Below, in pieces: positions 23,671 through 34,012 of a DNA stretch of 64,000 nt. Numbering within the stretch: the first letter of the stretch is position 1; every line of letters starts with the position of its first letter. Below the pieces are notes generated by a model that made no database searches, was not told the origin of the DNA, and worked only from the letters and a program-made list of their open reading frames with translations. The position numbers were made by a program, and so were the translations under genes. The stretch is from Neonectria sp. B-13 (taxonomy: Eukaryota > Ascomycota > Sordariomycetes > Hypocreales > Nectriaceae): assembly GCA_002682825.1 (NCBI GenBank), contig NOKP01000007.1, positions 1,426,001-1,490,000 of the forward strand, in the 5' to 3' direction.

Positions 23671-26541
23671 ATGGCCTCGACAGCTGCAAGAACCACCCTC
23701 GGGACTGGTTGGAGCTTCAAGCGAACCGACCAGGGGAATGATACATGGGCTCCTGTGGCCAAGGTTCCGACTGTTGTCCACATGGACTTGCTGGACAATG
23801 ACAAGTGAGTCTGGGCTCGAGCTTTCAACTTCATCACATGAGCTGACAGGGTGGCCTACACCTCAGAATTCCGGACCCGTTCCTCGGTACAAACGAACTC
23901 GACGTAGAATGGGTTGGCGAGCATTCCTGGACGTACCAGACGACCTTTGACACGCTTGACGTCCCCAGCGGCGCCTCGGTCTATCTGCTATTCGACGGCC
24001 TCGACACCTTTGCACACGTACGTCTGAACGGTGTAACCATACTCACGAGCGAGAACATGTTCCTCAGTCACCGAGTCAATATCACCGAGTCATTGCAATC
24101 GTCGGGGACCAATACTCTGGTTATCGACTTTGACAGCGCCTTGCTCCGTGGCAGGGAACTGGAAAAGAAGCACCCAGAGCATCGGTTCATTGCGCATAAC
24201 GGAGAGACCGGCCGATTGGGCGTGCGCAAGGCACAATATCACTGGGTGAGGGATCCCATGAACTGATGATCCTGGTCTAGCATCAAACTGACGTTTCAGG
24301 GATGGGATTGGGGCCCCGTGCTCATGACTGCCGGCCCTTTCCGGCCTGTGCGGCTCGAAGTCTCATTTGCTTACGTCGAGTTCGTGAAAGTGGACTACGA
24401 TATCTCGGACAATTTAGAGACTGTGACTGGCACTGTGTCGGTTGATGTTCAAGGTCACGCCGAAAAAGTCGTGTTCTCTCTGCGTCATGAAGGCAAGGAA
24501 ATCATCAGTTCTACTGCTCCGGTAGCCTCCCAAGGCTCGACAACCGTGAAATTCCAGCTTGGTAAATCTTCCAACCCATCTTAGTGCTTACACTACCTCC
24601 AGATATGTACTAACAGTAGTAGACAAGCCGAAGCTTTGGTACCCGGTCGGATATGGTGAGCAGTCTTTGTATGATGTCGTTGTCCATGCGGTGAATGGGG
24701 ACAAGACGCTCGATACATGGGAAAAGAAGACCGGTTTTCGTCGAAGTGAGCTGGTTCAAAAGAAAGACAGTCACGGGGAATCTTTCTACTTCCGCGTAAA
24801 CGAAATCGATGTCTTTTGTGGCGGTTCCTGCTGGATCCCCGCCGATAGCTTCTTACCAAGGGCGAGTCAAGACAAGTATCGAAGTTGGCTTGAGCTTATG
24901 ATCGAGGGCAATCAGATCATGACAAGGTATGTTCTCCAAGCCTTATTATCTAGTCGCCGTCTAACAGCTGCTCTCTATATAGAGTCTGGGGAGGCGGCAT
25001 TTACGAAGATGATGCATTTTACGATATCTGCGATGAACTGGGTATTCTTGTCTGGCAAGATTTTATGTTTGCCTGTGGCAACTACCCTGCATGGCCAGAA
25101 ATTCGGGACTCCATCCATGAAGAAGCCAAGCAAAATGTTCGCCGCCTTCGTCATCACCCGTCGGTTGTCCTCTGGGCTGGTAACAACGAAGATTACCAGA
25201 TTCAGGAGGAATACAACCTCGACTTCAAGTATGAGGATAAAGATACAGAGTCGTGGCTCGCAGGATCGTTTCCTGCAAGGTACTACTACGAGCATCTTCT
25301 CCCAGCCGTGGTCAAGGAAGAAGCACCAGCCGTTCCGTTCTGGCCAGGCTCGCCTTTCTCCAACGGCAAGAACAGCTATGACTTGACTGTTGGCGATGTT
25401 CATCAATGGAACGGTATGTAGCGCCACTAATCCTAACTGCGGGTCGACCTGAGCTGATTTCATATCTAGTGTGGCATGGGACCCAGGAGAAGTACCAGAG
25501 GTTTGACAAGATTGGTGGGCGATTCAACAGCGAGTTCGGACTTGCCGCCTTTCCTGTCCTCGCCACCATAGATGGCTTCGTCACCAAACCTGAGGACCTT
25601 TATCCTCAATCTCGTGTTCTCGATTTTCACAATAAGGCCGACGGCCACGAGCGACGAATTGCCACTTATATTTCGGAAAACTTCCAGATTGTACCAGATC
25701 TTGCTGTGAGTGCCTTCCAAACATGCTTGGAAATATAAGAATATCACATGCGCTAACTATTTTGTACTTGTAGTCGTGGACTTACCTAACTCAATTGTCA
25801 CAAAGCGAAGCGCTTCTCTATGCCTACCGTGGCTGGCGCCGTCAATGGGGAGATGACCGGCATTGCGGGGGAGTCCTTGTCTGGCAGCTGAATGACTGCT
25901 GGCCGGCAACCTCTTGGGCTATCGTCGATTATTTCCTCCGCAAAAAGCCCGCCTTCTACACCATCAAGCGATCGCTTCGGCCAATTGCGGTTGGAGTGCA
26001 GCGTGACCACCACGACTGGAGTGTCTGTCACGCTCGTCCTGCAAAGTCGTCTTCGTACAGCATGTGGATTGCCAGCAATTGCCCCCAGGAGTCAAAGGTG
26101 GATGTCGAGCTTCGTTTTATCTCCGTCGAGTCGGGCAAAGACATCAGGCCTGCCGTCACCATGTCTGATGTCGTCGTTACCGCTAACGGAACAACCGTTG
26201 TGGTTTCTGGCGAGATCAACAATGTCATTGATGAGCCCCATGTCTTGGCTGCACGGATAACGCAAGGCGGTATCACTATTTCGCGAGACGTCGACTGGCC
26301 GCAGCCGTTCAAGTATCTGTCATTCGTTAATCGCGGTGTAAAGGTGGAGGCTCGTTCGGGACAGTATGTTGTTTCAGCGGAAAGACCGACCAAGGGGCTG
26401 GTCTTTGAGGAAATGGACAGGGTTGTACTCAGTGATAACTGTCTAGACATAGTTCCAGGTGACCCGCAAATTGTCGAACTTCGTGGAAGCAGCACAGGGC
26501 CGCCCAAGTATAAATACTTGGGCTCGGAGAACTCGGAGTAG
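23671..26541 (+). CDS. mndB: GH2 beta-mannosidase, intracellular type B
   Basis: Releases mannose from the non-reducing end of beta-1,4-manno-oligosaccharides. Seven exons (23671-23804, 23867-24245, 24300-24561, 24623-24926, 24983-25413, 25470-25705, 25774-26541) join in phase to 837 residues, the usual size of fungal beta-mannosidase B. The N-terminal sugar-binding domain contains [10 protein letters not shown] and [17 protein letters not shown]. The TIM-barrel carries [36 protein letters not shown] and the acid/base glutamate in WAGNNEDYQ. The nucleophile glutamate is in [24 protein letters not shown] follows. No signal peptide, so cytosolic; the substrate must be imported. The divergent sugar transporter and the downstream Zn2Cys6 regulator suit this. 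The symbol is by family resemblance to Aspergillus mndB. Confidence 0.9.
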
Positions 26542-26889
26542 CTGGAAGAATTATCTGATGGTGTATTAAATATCTTTCTTTCACTTCAGAAGGCACTGAA
26601 GCATAAATTCTCCTGGATGTCTAAGAGCATACAGCAGCTTCACGCATCCGTTGAAGCTATTGTGACTACAATCAACAGCATACTCAGTCAAGGAGGCTAT
26701 TTTATCGTAGGCAATGAAGCTGCGAACCCTCCGAGAGACAGATAAACCTGGCATAATTGACGAACTAGCCTGCAGGTGCACAGATAATGGGCTGACTTTT
26801 CGCGCACTGAGCATATTCGACTAATCACATCTAATCAGGCCAACTGGATCATCAATCTACCTTCACATCCCTGCCGTTCGACTCCGCGA

Positions 26890-26919
26890 CTAAGGCGGAG
26901 ATTCAAAGCCCCGTCCTAG
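26890..26919. promoter_or_regulatory. Inverted pair of CTARGRCGG sites
   Basis: CTAAGGCGG (26890-26898, plus) and CTAGGACGG (26911-26919, minus) face each other with 12 bases between, giving CGG-N12-CCG with symmetric CTAR flanks. This is the arrangement expected of a dimeric zinc-cluster protein. The pair lies about 1 kb before the regulator ATG. Confidence 0.55.
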
Positions 26920-27063
26920 TGTCGCCGCTCATGATGACAGGGACCGCATTGGCGTGGGTCCATATTTGTACTGTTTGCTCACCAGCATGACCAACACAAT
27001 TCGTCCCAATTTGTGGTGAACTGGTGATAGTTGTTCAGGTTCCTGCAGAGGAATTACCAAGGC

Positions 27064-27072
27064 CCGTCCTAG
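27064..27072 (-). promoter_or_regulatory. CTARGRCGG site
   Basis: A single minus-strand CTAGGACGG about 820 bases upstream of the Zn2Cys6 regulator start. A related AGTAGGACGG lies on the minus strand at 27511-27520. Confidence 0.45.
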
Positions 27073-27887
27073 ACTGCCGTTCTTGAGATGTTGTGGTCTG
27101 CAGCGCCTCTTTCCTGTGCCATCACACTCGTCGTCTCTAGGCATTAGAAAATAGGAACTGAGCATGTCATGGCTGCGAGACCCTGAGCAGAGTCAAAAAG
27201 TCCAGCTGGCCCTTGCCCTGGAGCTTCAGATGCTACCGATCCGTTGCACGCTTCAAGTCGAACTTTAGTGAAGCCCAGCTGCGATGTTGCTGAGACTCCC
27301 CAGTTCCGCGCCTTTTTCCGCACAAGCCACAGGAGCGCGATTCACCACCTTTCAGACCCTTATAACGATGTGCTAATAAGTCAGAGGGAATTGACCATTT
27401 CTCACGGAGATTCAAATATCGCAAGCAACCGTGTTTAAGTACATGATTAAATTCCATTTCAAGTCCTCTCAGCCACCTCTAACAGTTCTACATCGCTTGA
27501 CCCGGGCCATCCGTCCTACTGAAACAACGATGGCGCATTGGCCTGCCAGCTTAATGCCGCGTGGCGGGCCCTCACCCAGGGGCCAGAAGTTTCTAGTAAC
27601 CAGACTAAGTCAAACTCTAACGCCAAGCGGATCCAAGTCTGCAGTCAACCTTGAGGATTTGGTTCAACACGAACACGGAGGAGCCCGTAGTTTTACATTA
27701 GGAAATGCTGCTGCCTGAGTCAGGCTGGTACACATGTGACCGTAGTGACGGCAACCGGAACCTGTGCCTCGGATGAATGGCTGAACCAATCACGACGGCA
27801 CATGGGACGCTTGCCCGTGGGTCTTTTTTGTTCCCTGTGAATCCGCGTCTCGTCCTTTGCACCTTCAGCTTTCCTGGCACTTGAAAG

Positions 27888-29992
27888 ATGGCCCCACAAG
27901 AACAACCACCACCATCAGCTGACCAAAGCGAGCCTGAAGGGTCTGGTCGTTATCTACGCGTCACGTCGTCATGTGCGGAATGTCGTCGCCGCCGCATCAA
28001 GTGCGAAGGCCTCGCGGCTCCATGTCGCCAATGTGTCTACTACCAAGTTCCTCACCTCTGCCACTATCCCCCTCGCCAGCGCAGACGGAACGCATCGTGG
28101 AGGTAAAGCGCTGCTTGTCTATCTTGGGCATCAACTCTGGCAACGACTGATGAAATACGACTCTCAGGTCCCACACAGAGTTATTGGAAGCCCATGCCAA
28201 GACTCTAACAGTTGTCGAGTCTTTATTTCCGACCTTGTCAATTAACGAGCTCTCGTCCATGTCACAAGAGCAACTCGTTGCCAAAGCCCAGGCTTCATTG
28301 AAGTCTGTGACCCCGCCTGCCACCGTCGAGAGACCGGACGAAGATCTGCGGGTTCTTGAGCCATCGCCCGAGTGCAACTTCACATGGGACGAAGTCTCTG
28401 ATGACGAGAGTCAAACTTCACGTGTAGCAGACGATGTCAACGGCCTGGCAGTCGCACTTAACCCAACCAACCAAATCAACGCCTCATACCTAGGCTTTTC
28501 CTCTGTTCCTACCATTCTACGAGTCATTGCTCATCTATCGCCTGGCACCCGACAGCTACTTTCACATTCCTCAGGTCCCGAGACTTTGAGAAGTCCAATG
28601 GTGCCCGATAGTAGCCCTGAAAGCACTGTTTCCTCCACTGTCGACGAGCTGGTACTAATCAATGCGTACTTCTCTTGCGTTCATCTCATCACCCCAATGG
28701 TGGACGAGGCGGACTTTCGACAACGACACGCTGATTGTGATGCCCCCGAAAACCAGTCCAGCTCATGGTTGGCTTTGTTGAACACTGTGCTTGCTGTGGG
28801 CTGCCTCGCATCGGATTCCTCGCAATTTAGTGGACACAACATTTACTACAAGCGTGCTTTGCCATATCTAGGTACTTCTTCTTTTGGATCCGGTCACTTG
28901 CATACGGTCCAGGCTCTCGCGCTGTACGGCGGTCATCTTCTTCATTTTCTTAACAAACCCAACATGGCAAGCGCAGTCATTGGAGCAACTATGCGCATGG
29001 CCGTCGCGATGGGACTGCACAGGGTTCAGCTCTCGCAATATCAGCCTGGACAGCCCAAGTCCTCCGCCGAAAGCTCCTTGATAACGCGAATTCGGACTTG
29101 GTGGTCCCTGTTCTGCTTGGATACGTGGGCTGCTACGACGTTGGGCCGTCCTGGCCTTGGGTACTGGAACCCTGCGACGGTTTTGACATCGCCCACATCG
29201 TCTTTGGCCAGCCTTGTATGTCGAATTGAGCACTTATTCAGATTGCATGTTACTAACCAAGCGATGAAACAGGACTACGGCACCATCTCACTTGCGGCTA
29301 GTGAGCAGTTCTGTAAGATTGCTACGCGCATTCACGAACGGCTCGTTCAGCTGCCAATGATTACCGGGGACGAAATCCACGAATTCGACCGAGAGCTGTT
29401 GGCATGGCAAAGCTCTTTGCACGTGTTTCTTCTTGATCGCGAGCAATGCCCACCGACCCTGCGTGTTGCACGACGGCTACTATGGTGCCGGCTGATTACC
29501 ACCCGTCTCACGCTCTACCGGCCATGGCTTTTGACTGCTGCGCTGCGTCGAAGACAATGGTCTGACGTTAGCGAGCGCGAGAACATGCTTGTGCTGAAGT
29601 GTATCGAGATTGCTAGAGACGGCATCGATTTTATAGTCATGCATTGGTTCCGAAGCCAGATATCTTCCTGGAACGACTCCTGGCATCTCTTCCAAGTATC
29701 ACTGGTCTTGGTCCTTGCGATCGTGTCGGATAGATCAGGTAGCAAGAAAGAGCGCTGTGACGAGTACCTTGGTAAATCGCTGGACTTATTTAGGGAGATG
29801 GAACATATGCATCCAGGCGCCTCGCGCACCCGCGAGGTTCTTCAAGTACTTTACGAAAGTGCTGGCAACATGGATAACTGGGATCCAGACCAGGGCTACG
29901 ATGCGTCGTTCGCTTCCGCTCTTGACTTGCTGGATATGGAATTGGTAGGTGATGACCCTGATTGGGTGGCTTTCTTTTGCGGTGATAACTAA
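27888..29992 (+). CDS. Zn2Cys6 transcription factor, likely regulator of the mannoside genes
   Basis: Nuclear regulator of 679 residues in two exons (27888-28102 and 28168-29992; intron of 65 bases). The zinc cluster lies at about residues 28-55: CAECRRRRIKCEG, then PCRQCVYYQVPHLCHYP, followed by a basic stretch RQRRRN. The fungal-specific middle region starts near YLGFSSVPTILRVIAHLSPG and includes the typical AVAMGLHR and ITRIRTWWSLFCLDTWAA segments. The YLG(F/A)SSV-type opening is shared with ClrB/ManR and XlnR relatives, so control of polysaccharide degradation is plausible. It is the only regulator beside the GH2 and sugar-transporter genes, and it is surrounded by the same CTARGRCGG motif as their promoter, compatible with autoregulation. 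Orthology to ManR/ClrB is not established here. Confidence 0.85.
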
Positions 29993-30982
29993 GGGGCATC
30001 AAAGAATGGGCATTGCGATCTGACCAACACATCTGTATACTTACAAGGAGCGCTTGAAACTAGGGAGAATTATTGATTGGTAATTTTCCAACCCATTCAT
30101 TGCTTGATTCGTCAAGCTACTGCATCATAAGTTGGATGCAGATTGACCATTTATGCCGTAGATTCCACAGAAACTCCTGGTCGGGATTATGATGTGAAAA
30201 GCCGGAACACTGAGACATACGGATGAGGTGCAGCACTAAGACGGGGATTTGAAAGCCCGCTCTATGCACTTGCCACTTTAGGCGTCAGGGCTGATGTTAA
30301 TGTGACCCAGGTCGTCGCAGCCACTCCATAACCACTCCGAGGGCTATTTGAGCCAGGCCTTGTTTCCTTCCCATTCATCCGCCGTGTTATTGCTTGTATC
30401 GGGAAGGAGTGTTCCCACCACGCCGGGTCTCGGTTCAGTTCGTATAATATAGGATGGCTCCAAGGAGAGAACCCCCCGCTTTCAGTTGTAGATCAAGCTC
30501 GACATGCCTTGGTAGGTCAGCCTTGCATCCTTGTTCCAGGAACTAATGCATTGATCGGTAAACCCAACACTGCAGAGCCTCGATTTGAATTGAATAGTCG
30601 TCTTACCGGTTTCAGTAAGACACTCCAATGAATCATTCTCGATCAGCCGTCCTCGGGCAGATCGGTTGGCGAGCAGTTGATGATGATGCTTACGTCACAT
30701 CCCATCGGCAGTCAACCTCTCTCGAGCAAGTCCGTTCGGCTAAAATCGCGTCATCTCGATCTCGCATCATTCTCCTCTTTCATTCCCATAGAATCCAAAT
30801 TACAATTGTTCGCCTTGGCGGGATCCGATTACATTCCTCCTCAAAAGATTACACGCCTTTCACGCGGTTTGGACAAAATGGGGTCGTGGAACTAGACCAA
30901 GACACCTCCCCTGCCGAACAGATCTGTCTGTCCTCCCGCCGGGCATCATTGGCGTCATCATTTAAAATTGTATGACCCTGAG
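29993..30982. other. Intergenic region before the HET-ankyrin gene
   Basis: About 1 kb with no supported gene. The open frame at 30628-30975 ends just before the HET gene and lacks family features. It contains one CTARGRCGG site at 30236. Confidence 0.5.
30236..30244 (+). promoter_or_regulatory. CTARGRCGG site with extended similarity to the 26890 site
   Basis: CTAAGACGG, 244 bases after the regulator stop. The following GGATTTGAAAGCCC resembles AGATTCAAAGCCCC after the 26890 copy, so the similarity extends to about 25 bases. It could be a downstream regulatory site or a fragment of a dispersed repeat. Confidence 0.4.
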
Positions 30983-33328
30983 ATGGAGGTGTTCAAATAC
31001 GATCCTCTTGATCTCGAGAGGCCTTCTTTTCGCCTTTTTCGCCTTTTGAAAGGGGAAGGACGAGATGTACACGGCGAGATTTTTCATGCGTGGTTCAATC
31101 AGCGCGAGAGTATGGTTTCCTACGAAGCCTTGTCCTATACCTGGGGCTCTACAGACATCGTGGAGAACATCAGGATCAAGGGACAGAGGTTGGGAATTTC
31201 TCGAAACTTACATGTGGCCCTTCAACATATCTGTTTGCAAGATCAAGATCGGATATTATGGGTGGATGCTATTTGCATCGATCAGGGCAATGAAAAAGAG
31301 CGAGGGCATCAAGTCCAACAGATGGGGGAGATTTACAAAAAAGCCGATGGAGTCATTTTCTGGTTAGGTCAAGCGACATACCAGACAAACGTCGTCATGG
31401 ATTCTCTGCGACAACTGCAAGAGGAAAGCAGCAGACACGTGTGCAAGAGTTGGAAGCACACAGACCAACGCTGGTTAGACCTTTGGACTGAGGCCCAACC
31501 GATCTTGCGGAGCAGACATTTAAATCTGCCAGCCCTACAGCGTGAGGGTCTGGAGACTCTCTTGGGCCGATCCTGGTTTAAGAGGGTTTGGATATTGCAA
31601 GAAGTGGCCAACGCTGAGGCCGCGTTGGTTTGTTGCGGCACAAAATCTGTTCGAGCACGCTTCTTTGCTCTCGCCCCACTACTAATAGGTGTAAAACCCG
31701 ATTCTCATTGCCAAGCCGTTCTGGATATAATGCCTGGCTCATCGAGAAATGATTCTTGGTGGAGCCAGAGTCAAGAACTTTATACGCTTCTGAAGAATTT
31801 TGGTAACAGTGAGGCGCATGACTCCAGAGATATGATATATGCTTTGCTTGGAATGTCGTCAGATGCAAAGGACTCTCATGCTCTGCGTGCAAATTACGGG
31901 AAGTCCGTTCAGGAACTCACTCGCGACGTCTCTCACTTCTTGTACTTTTGCGATCTTGATTCAGCTCTGACTGGACAACTGGGGACAATACGGGACCTCC
32001 TACTGCAACTGAGGACCCTCAACAATATTGCAGTCGAGACGCTACTAGAGTCATTTGACGAGAAGAATCTGGAAATTCTGGCAGTTCTTCTTAGACGAGG
32101 GGACATTGAGATTGCAAACGTGCTGAAGGTCGCCGCGAAGCTGCTTCTCGAGGAAGACGCAGACATCGAGTCTATGGACAGTTTAGCCCGGACGCTGCTG
32201 TCACTGATCCCTGAGACTGGGTACGAGGCCGCCATGCGACAGCTACATCTCGAGGAGGGCATCAATCCCGATTTAAAGAACCGGTCAGGCCAGACGTCGC
32301 TGTCGTGGGCCGTCAAAAACGGGCATAAGGCCGTCTTACAGCTTCTGCTCAACAAGGGTGGCGTCGTTGAGTCGAAGAACAGGTTGGGCCAGACACTATT
32401 TTCATGGGGTGCAAAGAAAGGGCATGTGACCATCTTACAGCTGCTACTCGACAATGGCGCCGATATCAAGTCAAGAGATAAGAATGGCCGGACACCGCTA
32501 TCACATTCCGCTAGAGAAGGGCACGAGGCCGTCGCACGGTTGCTGCTCGAGAAGGGCGCCGATGTTGAGTCGAGAGATAAGGATTGCCGGACACCGCTAT
32601 CACATGCCGCCGTGAACGGACACGACGGTATAGCAAAGCTGCTGCTGCGTAAGGGTACTGATGTTGAGTCGAAAGATAAAGATAGTCGGACGCCGCTGTG
32701 GCATGCGGCTAGGAAAGGACACGGGGTCGTTGTGCGACTACTGCTTGACCAAGGCGCTGATATTAAGTCGGAGGATCTATGGAACCTGGCACCGATATCT
32801 TGTGCTGCCAGGGAAGGGCATGAGGATACTGTGCGGCTACTTCTCGAGAAGAGCGCCATCATCGAGTCGAAGGATGGGCATGACTGGACACCGCTCTTCT
32901 GGGCTGCTAGGGAAGGGCGCGAGGCCGTTGTGATGCTGCTACTCGAGAAGGGCGCCGATGTCGAATCAAAAGCCAACAATGGCCAGACGCCGCTGTCGTG
33001 GGCTGCTAGGGAAGGGCGCGAGGCTGTTGCCAAGCTGCTTCTCGAGAAGGGCGCTGATATTGAGTCGAATGATATACGGAACCTAACACCACTATCGCAT
33101 GCCGCTAGGGAAGGGCACGAGGTCATTGTGCGACTACTTCTCAAGAAAGGCGCCAATATTGAGTCAAAATCTCAAAATAACAAGACGCCGCTATTCTGGG
33201 CTGCTAGGGAAGGGCGTGGGGCTATTGTCAAGCTGCTGCTTGAGAATGGCGCCGTGGCCGTCGTCAAACGGAAGCGAAAGTCACAGCGGAAGTCACGCAA
33301 GCCCTTGGCAACACCAAGACGGAACTGA
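30983..33328 (+). CDS. HET domain protein with ten ankyrin repeats
   Basis: A candidate allorecognition/incompatibility or innate-immunity protein: HET domains trigger cell death when activated. Single exon, 781 residues from the ATG at 30983; the frame extends back to a TTG at 30968 but that is not a usual start. The HET domain (about residues 40-190) shows YEALSYTWG, ILWVDAICIDQGNEKERGHQ and MGEIYKKADGVIFWLG, then RSWFKRVWILQEVA near residue 200. A linker of about 220 residues follows, then ten ankyrin repeats of 33 residues (about 433-765), many sharing TPLSHAAREGHEAV-type cores. The tail is very basic (KRKRKSQRKSRK), a possible nuclear signal. There is no NACHT or NB-ARC domain between HET and ankyrin parts. 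The closely similar repeats suggest ongoing repeat shuffling. Confidence 0.9.
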   Translation: MEVFKYDPLDLERPSFRLFRLLKGEGRDVHGEIFHAWFNQRESMVSYEALSYTWGSTDIVENIRIKGQRLGISRNLHVALQHICLQDQDRILWVDAICIDQGNEKERGHQVQQMGEIYKKADGVIFWLGQATYQTNVVMDSLRQLQEESSRHVCKSWKHTDQRWLDLWTEAQPILRSRHLNLPALQREGLETLLGRSWFKRVWILQEVANAEAALVCCGTKSVRARFFALAPLLIGVKPDSHCQAVLDIMPGSSRNDSWWSQSQELYTLLKNFGNSEAHDSRDMIYALLGMSSDAKDSHALRANYGKSVQELTRDVSHFLYFCDLDSALTGQLGTIRDLLLQLRTLNNIAVETLLESFDEKNLEILAVLLRRGDIEIANVLKVAAKLLLEEDADIESMDSLARTLLSLIPETGYEAAMRQLHLEEGINPDLKNRSGQTSLSWAVKNGHKAVLQLLLNKGGVVESKNRLGQTLFSWGAKKGHVTILQLLLDNGADIKSRDKNGRTPLSHSAREGHEAVARLLLEKGADVESRDKDCRTPLSHAAVNGHDGIAKLLLRKGTDVESKDKDSRTPLWHAARKGHGVVVRLLLDQGADIKSEDLWNLAPISCAAREGHEDTVRLLLEKSAIIESKDGHDWTPLFWAAREGREAVVMLLLEKGADVESKANNGQTPLSWAAREGREAVAKLLLEKGADIESNDIRNLTPLSHAAREGHEVIVRLLLKKGANIESKSQNNKTPLFWAAREGRGAIVKLLLENGAVAVVKRKRKSQRKSRKPLATPRRN
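32277..33260 (+). repeat. Ten near-identical 99-bp ankyrin-coding repeats
   Basis: Ten in-frame units of 99 bases inside the HET gene. Short blocks such as GCTAGGGAAGGGC recur almost unchanged at about 32810, 32910, 33005, 33105 and 33205, showing high nucleotide identity between non-adjacent units as well as neighbours. Confidence 0.85.
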
Positions 33329-33565
33329 AGAGACAGTAACCCACGATACAGCAGTCACACGCGGGAACACCACTGGGGCCGGCAAGAAGTCGAAGGCGGC
33401 TGCTAGACAAGCTACGGAGATGCAAATTGCACAAAGTTGTTTCTGCCTACTTGGTAAAGAGTCGCAACTTGGCCACGCCACAGCCTCGTCAGGCATGCAC
33501 CAAAGCACCATCAACAGACCCCTTCTCTCATTCTCTCATCAACTCTTTGATTCTTGACTCCACAC

Positions 33566-34012
33566 AACGAGTCGGCCACTGAGAGCTTCTGGGGCGATGT
33601 CGTTCTTCGTGATGCGGCACCACAAGCTGGTGACACAATCATCATGGTTAAAAACGCCTATGGTTGAGCAGTTACCGTCATAGAACGGAGACTACAACTG
33701 GAGGCTAATGCCAATCGAGCTGGGAGTTGGCGTTGGCTTTGCACCGAGAGAGACGGATTCCTCGGGTTTCGCAACACTGTGTCGGGAAGTCACTTGGGCC
33801 ACAACTTTTGGTGAAATATTGTGGCTGATGTTCCTTATTATAAGGGCTGGGAACACTTTCAGACGAGAAGACAATCAGACTGGGGGCATATCCTTCTGGT
33901 TATGTCCTGGTTTAATAACGCGCGGCAAATTTCCATCGGAGAAAGCAACACTCTTGTTACGGGTGATCATGGAGGAACTGTATGGGAGTTTATCAAGGTG
34001 CAAGATGATTGA
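33566..34012 (+). pseudogene. Broken small fungal protein gene with two in-frame TGA codons
   Basis: One reading frame ending at 34012 encodes a recognisable protein interrupted twice. Pieces: FWGDVVLRDAAPQAGDTIIM, then TGA near 33664 (after AYG), then TVIERRLQLEANANRAG and WRWLCTERDGFLGFRNTVSG, then TGA near 33811 (after HNFW), then the end with YYKGWEHFQTRR and GGTVWEFIKV. The GFLGFRN...YLGH and KGWE patterns occur in a family of small beta-rich fungal proteins, possibly beta-trefoil or fascin-like. I do not know its function. Both stops could have come from CGA by a single C-to-T change. The sequence directly downstream of the HET-ankyrin gene suggests a former neighbour. An intron cannot explain both stops, because family-like sequence continues in frame across each. 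Confidence 0.55.

Larger units (their letters stand above)
26542..27887. other. 1.3-kb upstream region of the regulator
   Basis: No gene is supported; the several open frames of 60-95 codons here lack coding character. The region holds three copies of the CTARGRCGG motif (separate entries), so it is probably the extended promoter of the Zn2Cys6 gene at 27888. Confidence 0.5.

Noticed and set aside
30628..30975. 115-codon frame ahead of the HET gene as a possible first exon
   Set aside because: Different frame, no donor site linking it in phase to the HET domain, and HET proteins usually start close to the position of the ATG at 30983.
31933..33156. 407-codon minus-strand open frame within the HET-ankyrin gene
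   Set aside because: It is the antisense of the ankyrin repeats, serine-rich and repetitive with the same period; no independent features.
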